Assembly: GCF_000966285.1 (NCBI RefSeq)
Contig: NZ_KQ031391.1
Span: 3,569,208 to 3,633,207 of the forward strand
Length of the DNA stretch: 64,000 nt
DNA from: Pseudofrankia sp. DC12
Lineage (GTDB): Bacteria > Actinomycetota > Actinomycetes > Frankiales > Frankiaceae
Reading direction: 5' to 3'
The notes under the pieces were generated by a model that worked only from the letters and a program-made list of their open reading frames with translations, did no database searches and was not told where the DNA came from. Positions 44,314-53,505 of this stretch are shown piece by piece (position 1 is the stretch's first letter; each line of letters opens with the position of its first letter). The translations under genes and the position numbers were made by a program.

Positions 44314-44907
44314 TCAGACATGGGGAATGCCGGTACGGGTGAAGAACCACAACGCGGCCGTCAGCCACAGCAGCACGAGCAGCGAGAAAACGAGCCCGCC
44401 GAGCACCGGCAGCGCCCAGCCGGGCAGGGATTTCACTCGCAGCCCGAGCATCTTCGCCGCGTACGCGCCATAGAACGTGCACCCTGCGACGCTGTGTACG
44501 ACGACCCTCGTGTCTGCCGTCGAAAATCCAAGGGCCCAGAGGCAGTGGAAGGCGACCGGAAGGGAGATGGCGAAGGCCGCCGTCCCGCTCCAGCGATGCG
44601 CGATCGAAACCACTGGCCCGCCGGCTTTGACGCCGGGCAGGCGCCCCCACATCCACAGCGCCGTCAGCAACTGCACGACAACGAGGGCGAGGACGATTGT
44701 CGTCAGCCATGCCTTCATCGGCAGTGGGCTGGAGAAACCGAGGGTGTACAGCGGGCGACGGGCGGGCGTGTGCTCCCGGCCGTACACACCGAGGACGACC
44801 GCGATGACGGCGCCTACGAGTACTGCGCCGGCGAGCCCGGTGGACCCGCTCAGGGCCGACCGGCGCTGTGGCGCGGCGGTGCCCGCGGTCGGCTCGGGTA
44901 TCGACAT
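44314..44907 (-). CDS. Heme-b-like membrane protein (DUF6529/b561-like)
   Basis: A 197-residue membrane protein with about five helices. Three histidines sit inside or at the edge of helices: His104 (SIAHRWSG), His121 (VAFHCLW) and His138 (VVVHSVAG), suitable as axial heme-b ligands as in b561-type proteins. It is the first gene of the reverse-strand cluster and could pass electrons across the membrane to the two Rieske proteins. ATG 44907 is chosen because the upstream frame is low-complexity. The family label is from general recognition. Confidence 0.72.
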   Translation of the reverse strand: MSIPEPTAGTAAPQRRSALSGSTGLAGAVLVGAVIAVVLGVYGREHTPARRPLYTLGFSSPLPMKAWLTTIVLALVVVQLLTALWMWGRLPGVKAGGPVVSIAHRWSGTAAFAISLPVAFHCLWALGFSTADTRVVVHSVAGCTFYGAYAAKMLGLRVKSLPGWALPVLGGLVFSLLVLLWLTAALWFFTRTGIPHV

Positions 44908-45306
44908 ATCGCCTCCGTCCCGGCCCCCCGGCCGGCTCAGGCAGTTTCCGCGCGGTCGGATGGCCCGCCGCTGGAATGCCTGACGATTTGTCTCGTAACC
45001 GGAGGTCGGTGTCAAGGCACGCAGGCTGACGGATTTGCGGCGTCGGGTCTGCGTCATCGCAGCCAAACGGCGCGCGCCTTAGAGCTGTATGTCGCGAGCT
45101 GGATTTCCGACGAAGCATTCCGTCGGTTTCCGGCAACCGCCCAGCATAGAGGCGCAGGCGCGGCGAGGATGCACCAGTCGCCGAAAAGGATGCCCGTGCT
45201 GTCGAGGGGAACCGCTCGGTGTCCGGACCGAGGCCAGAAGGCGGAGAGCCGGCTCCTACTTAGGGCTGATCACGGCGCGGGGCCGGCTCCCGTACCGTGA
45301 GGATTC

Positions 45307-46548
45307 ATGGAGGCGGCTCTCGGTCGGCGCGCGGGCGGCCGCGACCACCCGGACCGGCCGCGGCCGCCGGCCCGGGTCTGGCGGGACTGGGCTCTGGTCG
45401 CCGTGTTCACGCCCATGGCCCTGCTCGAAGGGCTGCTGCGGCCGGATCTGCCCTGGCGGCCGGTGGCGCTCGTCATCGGCGTCGGGCTGGTGCCGACGCT
45501 GCTGTGGCGCCGGACAAGGCCGTTCCTGATGACGGCCATCGCGTTCGGCGTCGGCATCGTCGCCTCGCTCGCGACCAGCGGGCCGCCGCCCGAGCTGAAC
45601 TCGATGTTCTACCTGCTGCTCTTCCCATACGCGCTGGCCCGTTGGGGCGAGGGCCGGGCGGTCCCGGCGGGCCTTTCGATCGCGGTGCTGGCCGACGTCG
45701 TGTCGTTCGTCGCCGACCCCGAGTCGCTGGGCAGCGCGGCTGGTGGGCTGGCGGTCCTGACCACCTCCGCCGCGCTCGGCGCCGCGTTCCGCTACCGGGC
45801 CTGGGCCCGGTTCCGAGAGTTCGAGCAGGTGAAGCTCGTCGAACGGGAGCGGCTCGCCCGCGACCTGCACGACACCGTCGCCCACCACGTCTCGGCTATC
45901 GCGATCCGCGCGCAGGCCGGCCTCGCGACGGCGCCGGCCCGCCAGGAGGCCGCCACCGAGGCGTTGCGCCTGATCGAGACCGAGGCGAGACGGACGCTGG
46001 CCGAGATGCGGACGATGGTCCGTGTCCTGCGCCGTGACCAGCCGCTCACCGCCACGGGCTCTTCGCTGCCCGTCGCCCCGCCCCTGGGCGGGCCGGGACC
46101 GCTGGCCGGGCCGACGCCGCCGCGGCCCGAGGATCTCGCGCCAACGCCGGGCATCACGGACCTGGGCCGGCTGGCGGACGACCGGGCCGGGCTTCCCGTC
46201 GCGGTCAGCCTCGCCGGACCGGTGGACGACGTCGCGGCTCCGGTGGCCACCGCCGTCTACCGGCTCGCGCAGGAGGCGGTGACGAACGCCCGCCGACACG
46301 CGCGCGGTGCGACCGGCATCGAGGTGGAGGTGACCGCGGACGACGGCGCGGTCCGGCTGCGGGTACGGGACGACGGCGACACCAGCGGGGCGGCGCCGAG
46401 CCCGACGCCCGGGTACGGCCTGCTCGGGATGCGCGAGCGCGTACACCTGCTGGGTGGCACCTTCGAGGCCGGCCCCGAGCAGCGGCCTGGAGCGCGCGGC
46501 GGCTGGACGGTGCACGCGGTCCTTCCTCGCGCCGGGGCGCCAGCGTGA
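45307..46548 (+). CDS. Two-component sensor histidine kinase (NarL-partner type)
   Basis: This 413-residue membrane kinase has four to five helices (about 28-165), a HisKA_3 dimerisation domain with the phosphoacceptor His188 (ERLARDLHDTVAHHVS), and a HATPase domain with N box (LAQEAVTNARRHA) and G boxes (LRVRDDGD; GYGLLGMRERV). It should autophosphorylate and hand phosphate to the response regulator that overlaps it by four bases. The input signal is not evident. Confidence 0.93.
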   Translation: MEAALGRRAGGRDHPDRPRPPARVWRDWALVAVFTPMALLEGLLRPDLPWRPVALVIGVGLVPTLLWRRTRPFLMTAIAFGVGIVASLATSGPPPELNSMFYLLLFPYALARWGEGRAVPAGLSIAVLADVVSFVADPESLGSAAGGLAVLTTSAALGAAFRYRAWARFREFEQVKLVERERLARDLHDTVAHHVSAIAIRAQAGLATAPARQEAATEALRLIETEARRTLAEMRTMVRVLRRDQPLTATGSSLPVAPPLGGPGPLAGPTPPRPEDLAPTPGITDLGRLADDRAGLPVAVSLAGPVDDVAAPVATAVYRLAQEAVTNARRHARGATGIEVEVTADDGAVRLRVRDDGDTSGAAPSPTPGYGLLGMRERVHLLGGTFEAGPEQRPGARGGWTVHAVLPRAGAPA

Positions 46549-47222
46549 CCGGTCCCGCTGGCCGGGTCGTCCGGGTGCTGGTCGCCGACGACCAGGAGAT
46601 CGTCCGAACCGGCCTGCGCATGATCCTCGACGCCCAGCCGGGCATTGAGGTCGTCGGCGAGGCCGCCGACGGGCTGGCCGCCGTCGAGCTGGCCGGCCAG
46701 CTGCGCCCCGACGTGTGCCTGCTCGACATCCGGATGCCGGCCATGGACGGGATCGAGGCCACCGCCCGGCTCGCGGGCCCCGGCGTGGCCGACCCGATCG
46801 CGGTCGTCGTGATCACCACGTTCGACCTGGACGAGTATGTGTACGCCGCGCTGCGGGCCGGCGCTCGGGGCTTTCTGCTGAAGGACGCCGGTCCGGACCT
46901 GCTCGCCCAGGCCGTCCACGCCGCGGCCGCCGGCGACGCGCTCATCGCTCCGGCCGTCACGGCCCGGCTGCTGGCCGCCTTCGCCGAGTCGGGCTCGGGC
47001 CGGCCGCCGCGCCAGCCCGTCGAGCCGCTCACCGACCGCGAGGAGCAGGTGCTCGCCGCGGTGGCCCGCGGCCGGACCAACAACGAGGTCGCGGCCGAGC
47101 TCTACATCACGCTGAGCACGGTCAAGACCCACGTTGCCAGCCTGATGGCCAAGCTCGCCGCGCGAAACCGCGTCGAGATCGCCATCTGGGCCTACGAGAC
47201 CCGGCGGGTCCGCCCCGGCTGA
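46545..47222 (+). CDS. NarL/LuxR-type response regulator
   Basis: A 225-residue regulator whose receiver domain has Asp15-Asp16, the phosphorylation site Asp61 (CLLDIRMPAMDG), Thr and Lys (FLLKDAG), and whose C-terminal LuxR helix-turn-helix (about 157-215) reads LTDREEQVLAAVARGRTNNE, then LSTVKTHVASLMAKL. GTG 46545 overlaps the kinase stop, so the pair is translationally coupled. Targets are unknown. Confidence 0.94.
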   Translation: MTGPAGRVVRVLVADDQEIVRTGLRMILDAQPGIEVVGEAADGLAAVELAGQLRPDVCLLDIRMPAMDGIEATARLAGPGVADPIAVVVITTFDLDEYVYAALRAGARGFLLKDAGPDLLAQAVHAAAAGDALIAPAVTARLLAAFAESGSGRPPRQPVEPLTDREEQVLAAVARGRTNNEVAAELYITLSTVKTHVASLMAKLAARNRVEIAIWAYETRRVRPG

Positions 47223-47245
47223 GCCGGTCAGGGCGGCGGCCGGGT

Positions 47246-47347
47246 CAGGTCCGGCGGGCGTTCAGGTCCGGCGGGCGTTCAGGGCCGCCTGGTGCTCAGG
47301 GCCGCCTGGTGCTCAGGGCCGCCTGGTAGTCAGGGCCGCCTGGTAGT
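47246..47347 (+). repeat. 17-base tandem repeat in three doublets
   Basis: Six units of 17 bases run head to tail: caggtccggcgggcgtt twice, cagggccgcctggtgct twice, cagggccgcctggtagt twice. The array lies between the response regulator stop and the stop of the convergent gene. The doublet pattern suggests stepwise duplication. Confidence 0.85.
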
Positions 47348-47786
47348 CAGGACCGCTCGATCTTCGTGAGGGCGAGCTCGCCGTCGAGGTCGACGTGGGC
47401 GGCGCCGTACCGCTCGGTGAGCGCGAGCGAGCTCTCCCTGCGCGGGAAGCCGTCGGTGCCCAGCGTCGACAGCCAGATCGCCAGGCCGTAGGCGGCCGAG
47501 GCCCGGTAGTGCGTCCAGGCGTCCTCGAAGGACGGGCGGGTCTCGTCCGGCACGTCGAGCGCGGCCGAATACTCCGTCAGCAGGTCGGCCTCGGCGCGGC
47601 GGCGGTCGGCGATGGTGAGCGAGCCGACCAGGAAGGAGCCGACGTCCCGTCCCGGGCGACCAGCGTGGCCGTGTCGACCACCGCGCCGGGGTGCTGCTGC
47701 GCGAGGGCCGCGGTCATCCATTCCGGCGTCACGTCGGCCCAGTCCGCGGGTACCTGTAACAGCGCGGGCGACGTCGGCTCAGTCAT
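47347..47786 (-). pseudogene. EcKinase/APH-like phosphotransferase, internal deletion
   Basis: Two pieces of one gene lie in different frames. The N terminus from ATG 47786 (MTEPTSPALLQVPADWADVT, then MTAALAQQHPGAVVD) breaks at about 47645, where the C-terminal piece begins (SFEDAWTHYRASAAYGLAIW, then SLALTERYGAAHVDLD). The roughly 250 residues that would carry the ATP-binding and catalytic motifs of this phosphotransferase family are missing. It is non-functional. Confidence 0.65.
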
Positions 47787-47850
47787 CCGCTAAGTATGTG
47801 ATCGCTCACTTCCGGGGTCAACCGTCCGCTCGGCCGGCGAGCTGCCTGAC

Positions 47851-47891
47851 CAGGTCCGTCACCTGCAGGTCCGTCACCTGCAGGTCCGTCA
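47851..47891. repeat. 15-base tandem repeat
   Basis: caggtccgtcacctg occurs at 47851-47865 and 47866-47880, with a partial third copy to 47891 that enters the 3' end of the glycosyltransferase gene. Confidence 0.8.
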
Positions 47892-50051
47892 GCGGTTGTC
47901 CGATCCGGTCAGGGCCACGTCGAGGGTGGGCTCGATGCGGGCGGCGAGCCACTGCGACTCGGTGCCGGTCAGGGTGCGCGCCAGGTTTCCAGGCAGCCGC
48001 CGCCAGCCGAGGCCTGGCGCGAGCAGCGTGAGGTCACCGGTCGCGCGCCGCATCAGTGGGAACCGGTCTTCCCAGCTCGCGGCGCCGGGGCCGTCGCCGG
48101 TCGTGAAGCCCACGACGAGCTCGGCGGGTGCGGTGAGCGTGGCGGCGCTGATCTCGCCCGGCCCACCGGGCGCCGCGCCGTCGAGCACGAAGGTGCCGTC
48201 GCCGCCCGAAGCCACCTTCAGCTGCTGGGACTGGGTCTGCCCACCCAGCCGCACATAGAGCCGGGCGCCCGCCCCGAGGCCACCGGCGGAGACGCCGGCG
48301 GTGCCGGGGGCCGGCGGCCGGACGGTCACCCGGATCTGGATGCTGGTGCCCTGAACCTGGTGCAGCTGCACGAACGAGCCTCGGTAGCTGCCGGGGACGT
48401 CCGCGTCGACGAGCTCGTTCGGCCGTACCCGGTAGATCGTCCGGTCGGGCATCCGGTCGGGCAGGGCGGCGATGCCGGGGCCGATGTCGGCCGCGTAGAC
48501 GATCCGTCCGTCCAGTCCGGGCGCGTTGCGCAGCGTGTGGTACGGGATCTGGGTGTAGCGGGTGGGGGTCGCGGGCGTCACCACTACCAGTGCCGGGCCC
48601 GGGAGCTGGTCCGGTATCAGCGCGTCGAGGAACGCGTTGCCGGAGTTCACGCCGCGCTGGACGTGGATCCTGGCCGGGATGGTGGGCACGGTCAGCGCCA
48701 CGAATCCGGCCACGGTGAGCACCAGGGCGGTGATCCGGACCAGCGGCTTCGGACGGGATCGGCGCGCCCGCCGCCCGCTGCGCCGCTCCTGGGGAAGCAG
48801 CGTCCACAGCCAGCGGGCGCCGGCGGCCCCGAGGATGGCGACCGGAGTGAAGCCGGCGAGGTGGTAGTGGGGGCCGAGCCCGTCACGCAGCCCCGGCATG
48901 GCGAAGGCCGAGCCCCACCAGAAGAAGTAGCCGACCAGCACCGCCCCGGTCGTCACGGCGAGCAGCAGGCGCTCCGCGCGGTGTCGAGGAGCCAGCAGGC
49001 CGATGACGGCGAGCGCGATCAGGCCCAGGCCGCCGAAATACCAACTTGGCGCCGCCTTCAGCGTCGCCGAGAGGGCCTGCTCGGCGAGGTGACGGCTGAA
49101 GGTGAAGGCCGGCTCGGACGGCAGGATGCGCCGCGGGCCGAACCCGAACGTGTCCAACGGGTCCGACGCCGTCTGCGGGAGCCGGGTCGGCGACCCCGTC
49201 ACGTGTGCGCAGTAGGCCAACAGCAGGCCGACGAACGGGGCCGCGCCGAGGACGCCCCAGCCCGATCGGGCCAGGAAGATCCCTGGAGTCCGCCACATCC
49301 GGGCGAATGCGAACACGATGAGGGGCCCTACGACGAGAACCACGTCGAACGGCCTGATCAGCACCGCGAACCCGACCAGTGCGCCACCGGCGACCAGCGT
49401 GCGCCGTGTCCCGGTCCGCACCCCGCGTAGCAGCAGGGCGCTGGCCAGCGTGAGTACTGCCGCGCAGGGGGCGTAGGCCAGGGGAAGCGCGGTGTGCAGC
49501 AGCACGAGCGGGGAGAGCGCGACCATCCCGGCCGCGATCACGGCGGTCCAGGCGTCCTCGAACAGCTCGCGGGTAAACAGGTAGGTACCGATGACCCAGC
49601 AGGCCGCGACCGCCGCGGGAGCGACGGCCATCGTGCCGAAGATGGCCTGCGACGTGGCGAGCAGCGCGGGCCAGCCGGGCAGGTACTTGGTGAACACCTC
49701 GGTGCCGCGCACGCCGGTCAGCCACGGCTGGAAGAACGGCTCCACCACCCGGGCGTCGAGAGTGAGCCGCCCGTCCAGCAGCATCCGCGCCTGCAGGACG
49801 TAGGCAGCCTCGTCGGCGTCCCCGGAGCCCTGCCGGTAGAGGCCGGCCTGCAACAGGAGGCTCACGGCGAACGAGCAGGCCGCGAGGAGCAGGACGGCCC
49901 GGCTCTGCACGTCGATCCGGGCCAGCCGAACCCGCCAGGCTGGCTCCTGGAAGCCGGGTTCGACTACGGCCGGCCGCCAGCCGACACCGGTCGGCCGCCG
50001 TCGTCGCACCCGAAGGGGAACCGTCTCGGGAGCGGAGACGTCGACGGTCAT
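47889..50051 (-). CDS. GT39/ArnT-like polyprenyl-sugar glycosyltransferase
   Basis: A 720-residue membrane enzyme of the GT-C type, expected to move a sugar from a polyprenyl carrier to an acceptor outside the membrane. The first extracytoplasmic loop has the DADE motif (GSGDADEAAYVLQARMLLDG, about 75-94), with about ten further helices to residue 460 and a C-terminal beta-rich domain (about 480-720) that may bind the acceptor. A charged pair follows later (VFTKYLPGWPALLA). It stands alone; the acceptor cannot be inferred. Confidence 0.78.
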   Translation of the reverse strand: MTVDVSAPETVPLRVRRRRPTGVGWRPAVVEPGFQEPAWRVRLARIDVQSRAVLLLAACSFAVSLLLQAGLYRQGSGDADEAAYVLQARMLLDGRLTLDARVVEPFFQPWLTGVRGTEVFTKYLPGWPALLATSQAIFGTMAVAPAAVAACWVIGTYLFTRELFEDAWTAVIAAGMVALSPLVLLHTALPLAYAPCAAVLTLASALLLRGVRTGTRRTLVAGGALVGFAVLIRPFDVVLVVGPLIVFAFARMWRTPGIFLARSGWGVLGAAPFVGLLLAYCAHVTGSPTRLPQTASDPLDTFGFGPRRILPSEPAFTFSRHLAEQALSATLKAAPSWYFGGLGLIALAVIGLLAPRHRAERLLLAVTTGAVLVGYFFWWGSAFAMPGLRDGLGPHYHLAGFTPVAILGAAGARWLWTLLPQERRSGRRARRSRPKPLVRITALVLTVAGFVALTVPTIPARIHVQRGVNSGNAFLDALIPDQLPGPALVVVTPATPTRYTQIPYHTLRNAPGLDGRIVYAADIGPGIAALPDRMPDRTIYRVRPNELVDADVPGSYRGSFVQLHQVQGTSIQIRVTVRPPAPGTAGVSAGGLGAGARLYVRLGGQTQSQQLKVASGGDGTFVLDGAAPGGPGEISAATLTAPAELVVGFTTGDGPGAASWEDRFPLMRRATGDLTLLAPGLGWRRLPGNLARTLTGTESQWLAARIEPTLDVALTGSDNR

Positions 50052-50473
50052 CGGGGCTCGCGGTGTGCGACGTCGGCCATCATGACTGCGTCACGGCACG
50101 CTGCCGCCCGTCTCCGGTCACGCGTGGGCACCATCCGTCGCATCGCTGTCGCTAATCGCGCTTATCTGCACGGAGCAGCCGCATTCTGCGGCTTCGCGCC
50201 ATTAGCACGATAGACGACCCATAAGCGATCACTGGCGGCCGTACCCGGTCGTCTCGGTGCCTTCTCGCAGCCGTCCTGGTGCCGGGTCCGATCGGCCAGG
50301 TGGCGCTTCCGGTCGGCCCGCGGTCGGTCGGCCGAGCTCCGGTCGCGGTGGAGAGGTGGCCGTCGCCGCGTCGGTCAGGACCGCCAAGACCCCGCCGGAT
50401 CCGTAGAGTCCTCGATGACCACAGCAGAAACCCGGCAGAAACCGCGCCGGACCTCTCGTTGACGGAGACAGCG
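50052..50473. other. Intergenic region between divergent genes
   Basis: There is no gene over about 420 bases. The A/T-richer stretch at 50140-50240 should hold the glycosyltransferase promoter. The peroxiredoxin is preceded by ggagac at 50464-50469, a good ribosome binding site. Confidence 0.4.
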
Positions 50474-51133
50474 ATGACTCTGACGATCGGCGACACCGCG
50501 CCTGACTTCGTGGCCGCGACCACGGAGGGCACCATCAAGTTCCATGACTGGATCGGTGACTCCTGGGCGGTGCTCTTCTCGCACCCCAAGAACTTCACGC
50601 CGATCTGCACCACCGAGCTCGGCTACGTCGCGTCGATCAAGCCCGAGTTCGACCGCCGCGGCGTGAAGATCATCGGATTGTCCGTGGACCCGGTCGAGCT
50701 GCACGAGGACTGGTCCAAGGACATCGCCGAGACGCAGGGCACCGCGCCGAACTACCCGCTGATCGGTGACTCCGACTTCACGATCTCCAAGGCCTACGGC
50801 ATGCTCGGCGCGGACGTCAGCGGCGACCCGTCGGACCGGACCGCGGCGGACAACCAGACCGTCCGCAACGTGTTCGTGATCGGCCCGGACAAGAAGATCA
50901 AGCTGATCCTGGTCTACCCGATGACGACCGGCCGCAACTTCGACGAGGTCCTGCGGGTCATCGACTCGCTGCAGCTGACCACGAAGCACAAGGTCGCCAC
51001 CCCGGTGAACTGGAAGCAGGGCGAGGACGTCGTCATCGCCGGCTCGGTCAGTAACGACCAGGCCAAGGAGCTGTTCGGCACCTGGCAGGCCCCGAAGCCC
51101 TACCTGCGCATTGTCCCGCAGCCCAGCGCCTGA
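50474..51133 (+). CDS. 1-Cys peroxiredoxin (Prx6 type)
   Basis: A 219-residue thiol peroxidase that reduces hydrogen peroxide and organic or lipid hydroperoxides. The peroxidatic Cys45 lies in HPKNFTPICTTELGYVA. The Prx6-type C-terminal domain (VATPVNWKQGEDVVIAGSV) is present, and no resolving cysteine follows in the expected place. ATG 50474 is chosen from the canonical TLTIGDTAPDF start and the ggagaca site. Reductant in actinobacteria is probably mycothiol or ascorbate-like; this is inferred. Confidence 0.94.
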   Translation: MTLTIGDTAPDFVAATTEGTIKFHDWIGDSWAVLFSHPKNFTPICTTELGYVASIKPEFDRRGVKIIGLSVDPVELHEDWSKDIAETQGTAPNYPLIGDSDFTISKAYGMLGADVSGDPSDRTAADNQTVRNVFVIGPDKKIKLILVYPMTTGRNFDEVLRVIDSLQLTTKHKVATPVNWKQGEDVVIAGSVSNDQAKELFGTWQAPKPYLRIVPQPSA

Positions 51134-51216
51134 CCAGCCAGGCCCCCGGCCCCTTCCCGGCCGCCGCGTGAGTCATACGTGGTGGCTGGGAAGGGACTCG
51201 GAGGCACGACCGTAGG

Positions 51217-51817
51217 TCATGACTCGGCCTGGCCCCCGGCCCTGTCCGCGTTCGTGGGCTCGTCGCCCGGCTCGCCGCGGACGGCGCGTAGCCAGAGGAT
51301 CGGGTCGCCGTCGTCGACCTGCTGGCCGGCGGCTCGCAGCAGTTCCCGGGTCAGCTGCCGGCGGTGCGCGGCGAACGTGAGCACGTGCGCGATCACGGAG
51401 CTGAGCACGAAGCTCACCGGCGGGTCGCAGAGCGCGTCGATCAGGCGGTCGCCCCAGGCCCCGCGGCGGTCGATGTCGCGGACGGCCGCGAGCCAGCGCG
51501 GGGCGGTGGCGTCATGACGCGCCAGCAGGGCGGCCGCGTCGCCATCCTCGTCGCGGGCCGGCAGGTCGAGGCCCTCGATGGCAGCGAGCCATACCTCCTT
51601 GGTCCAGATGTGATGTTCCAGGACCGCGGCGATCGACCCCTCCAGGCCCTCCCAGGACGTCACCGTCGCACCGGGTCGCCGGACGGCCCGGAACTCGGCG
51701 TCGGTCAGGCCTTTTCGCGAGTTCCAGCAGGTCGCGGGTGTCGTCCAGGTCGTGGCTGACCAGTTGGTCGGTAAGCGGGTTCATCGCATGCTCCGTCGAG
51801 TGCACCCACAGCGACAT
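51217..51817 (-). pseudogene. DinB-like protein with a one-base frameshift
   Basis: The N terminus from ATG 51817 (MSLWVHSTEHAMNPLTDQLV, then DDTRDLLELAK) and the rest (GLTDAEFRAVRRPGATVTSW onward to 51217) form one DinB-family four-helix protein, but they lie in different frames. The switch falls in the AAAA run of gcgaaaaggcctg at about 51713-51718: removing one A restores ELAKGLTDAEF. HHIWTKEVWLAAI and IAHVLTFAAHRRQ keep family-like histidines. Such proteins are often thiol- or metal-dependent transferases. A sequencing error in the homopolymer is quite possible, in which case the gene is intact. Confidence 0.75.
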
Positions 51818-51974
51818 CGGTGGGTGGTAACGGCTGGCGCTGGGAACCGGCGTAAGACGGCGGCCTGCCCCGGCCACCTCGGCGGGCGACTGTCGACGGG
51901 GACGCCGAGCCCGGCGGAGACGATTCGGGCGAGCGCGGTGAGCAGGGCCGCGCGCGAGCGTCGCGTCGTGGTGG

Positions 51975-52823
51975 TCAGACGCGGTGCAGCCTGATGTCGC
52001 CGAAGGGCGTCCGCGCGTGGATCTCGACCTTGTTCTCGGCCTCACTCGGCTCGCCGGTGACGGCGTCGAGCTCGTTTCGCATGTGGCCGTGTCCGGTCTG
52101 GACGTCGAGCCACGCCGCGGTGCCCGTGGCGATGCCGACCTCGAGGTCGCCCGCGGCCGTGCGCAGCGCGACCGCGCCGCTGACCACCCCGCCCACCCGG
52201 ATGCTGCCGTTGGCCGTGCGTGCGTCGACCCCGGTGGCCGCCCGGTCGATGACGATCTCGCCGTTGGCGTTGCGAACCCGGGCCTCCCCGGACACCGCGC
52301 CGATCCGGGTGGCGCCGTTGGAGTTGCGGACCACCACGTCGCCCTTGACCGTGCCGATCCGCACGGCGCCGGTCCCGGTCTTGGCCTCGGCATCGCCGGC
52401 CACGCCGTCGACCGCGATGTCGCCGGCCCCGGTGCTCAGCCGCGCCGGCCCGCAGTGCTCCAGCCGGATGGCGCCCATGGTCGTCTTGATCCGGCATTCA
52501 CCCAGCTCGCCGGAGCTGGTCACGTCGGCGACCGATGCCTCGCAGTCCACCTGCGACGCGGCCGGGAGCTCGACCGTCACGTCGACGGACCTGGTCTTGC
52601 GGGAAAAGGCCAGGGCCCGGGTCCGGGGCGCCCGCACGAGCAGCGCACCGTCGGAGTACTCGACCCGGGTCTGCCGGGCTGCCTCGACGTCCGACTCGTC
52701 GTCCGGGTCGGTCGGTCGGACCTCGACGACCGTGTCCACGCGGTCGGTCGCGATGATTCTCGCGTTTCCGCAGAACAGCTCGAGAGTGGCCGCAATCGGT
52801 GACGGTGTGTCGAAAATGGGCAT
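51975..52823 (-). CDS. DUF4097-type beta-strand repeat protein
   Basis: This 282-residue protein is built from short repeats with the GD/ANG turn pattern (SGELGECRIKTTMGAIRLEH; DIAVDGVAGDAEAKTGTGAV; GEARVRNANGEIVIDRAA), the parallel beta-helix/roll called DUF4097. There is no signal peptide, so it should be cytoplasmic, perhaps an adhesive or scaffold. Start MPIF at 52823 follows four residues of a longer alternative. It lies 73 bases downstream of the helix-rich regulator at 52897 on the same strand and is probably in its operon. Confidence 0.85.
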   Translation of the reverse strand: MPIFDTPSPIAATLELFCGNARIIATDRVDTVVEVRPTDPDDESDVEAARQTRVEYSDGALLVRAPRTRALAFSRKTRSVDVTVELPAASQVDCEASVADVTSSGELGECRIKTTMGAIRLEHCGPARLSTGAGDIAVDGVAGDAEAKTGTGAVRIGTVKGDVVVRNSNGATRIGAVSGEARVRNANGEIVIDRAATGVDARTANGSIRVGGVVSGAVALRTAAGDLEVGIATGTAAWLDVQTGHGHMRNELDAVTGEPSEAENKVEIHARTPFGDIRLHRV

Positions 52824-52896
52824 GGCTGTCCTCACTTAGGTACTGATTCTGGTTTTTGGCCGCTCGAAGTCGTCGAGCAGCGCCGAAGAATGGTGT

Positions 52897-53400
52897 TTAG
52901 TGCACCCAGCCGGTGACGTGCTGCGAGCCGCGCTTACCTCCGGTCGGCCGGGCGGCCCCGTCCTGCGGCGAACGCAGGGCGGCGGTGGCGGCCCGGACGA
53001 GCCAGGCGTTGACCGACCGGCCCTCCTGGGCCGCCGCCGCCTCCACGGCGACCTTGAGCTGTTCGGGCAGCCGCACGTTGATCCGTGCCGTGGCACCGTC
53101 CTCCGACACCGGGTCCAGCGTCATCGCCGCCGGCTGCGTCTCGGCCGGCTGGTCCGCCTGTGGCATGGCCACGACGAACTCGGGCTCCCGTCCACGTAGC
53201 CGGACCTCCACCGATCCCGGCGCGAGCTCCTGCGTGATCTCGTTCGCGGCCGCGGACAACGTCTCGAGCAACGTGAGCCGGATCGCCGACTCCAGCCCGC
53301 CCGTCAGCCGCTCGACCAGCTCGCGTACGTCGTCGCCGCCGGCCTCCAGCAACGTGACGAGCTCTTGTCCGAGCCTGTCCACCTGCTTGCTCAACTCCAT
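52897..53400 (-). CDS. Ribbon-helix-helix (HicB/Arc-like) regulator
   Basis: A 167-residue protein with an N-terminal helical region (about 1-60; QVDRLGQELVTLLEAGG) and a C-terminal ribbon-helix-helix motif (ATARINVRLPEQLKVAVEAAAAQEGRSVNAWLVRAA, about 108-143). It lacks a HicA-type partner; its companion is the DUF4097 gene. ATG 53400 is followed upstream by the TGGCRCCA operator array, so autoregulation of this two-gene operon is likely. Confidence 0.8.
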   Translation of the reverse strand: MELSKQVDRLGQELVTLLEAGGDDVRELVERLTGGLESAIRLTLLETLSAAANEITQELAPGSVEVRLRGREPEFVVAMPQADQPAETQPAAMTLDPVSEDGATARINVRLPEQLKVAVEAAAAQEGRSVNAWLVRAATAALRSPQDGAARPTGGKRGSQHVTGWVH

Positions 53401-53410
53401 GACGCCATAT

Positions 53411-53471
53411 TGGCACCAGTTTGGCTCATATGCAAGAGGATTGGCGCCAGGATGGCACCGAAATGGCGCCA
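53411..53471. promoter_or_regulatory. Four TGGCRCCA-type operator copies
   Basis: TGGCACCA (53411-53418), TGGCGCCA (53442-53449), TGGCACC (53453-53459) and TGGCGCCA (53464-53471) lie just upstream of the ribbon-helix-helix gene. Two are perfect palindromes. The last three are spaced 11 bases apart, one helical turn, as expected for cooperative binding of such dimers. Confidence 0.7.
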
Positions 53472-53505
53472 CGCCCTCTCGAGAGGGCTACGCGAGGGGA
53501 CGCGG

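Noticed and set aside
52897-53400. HicAB toxin-antitoxin pair
   Set aside because: The HicB-like helix-ribbon protein has no HicA-like partner; the adjacent gene is a DUF4097 beta-repeat protein.
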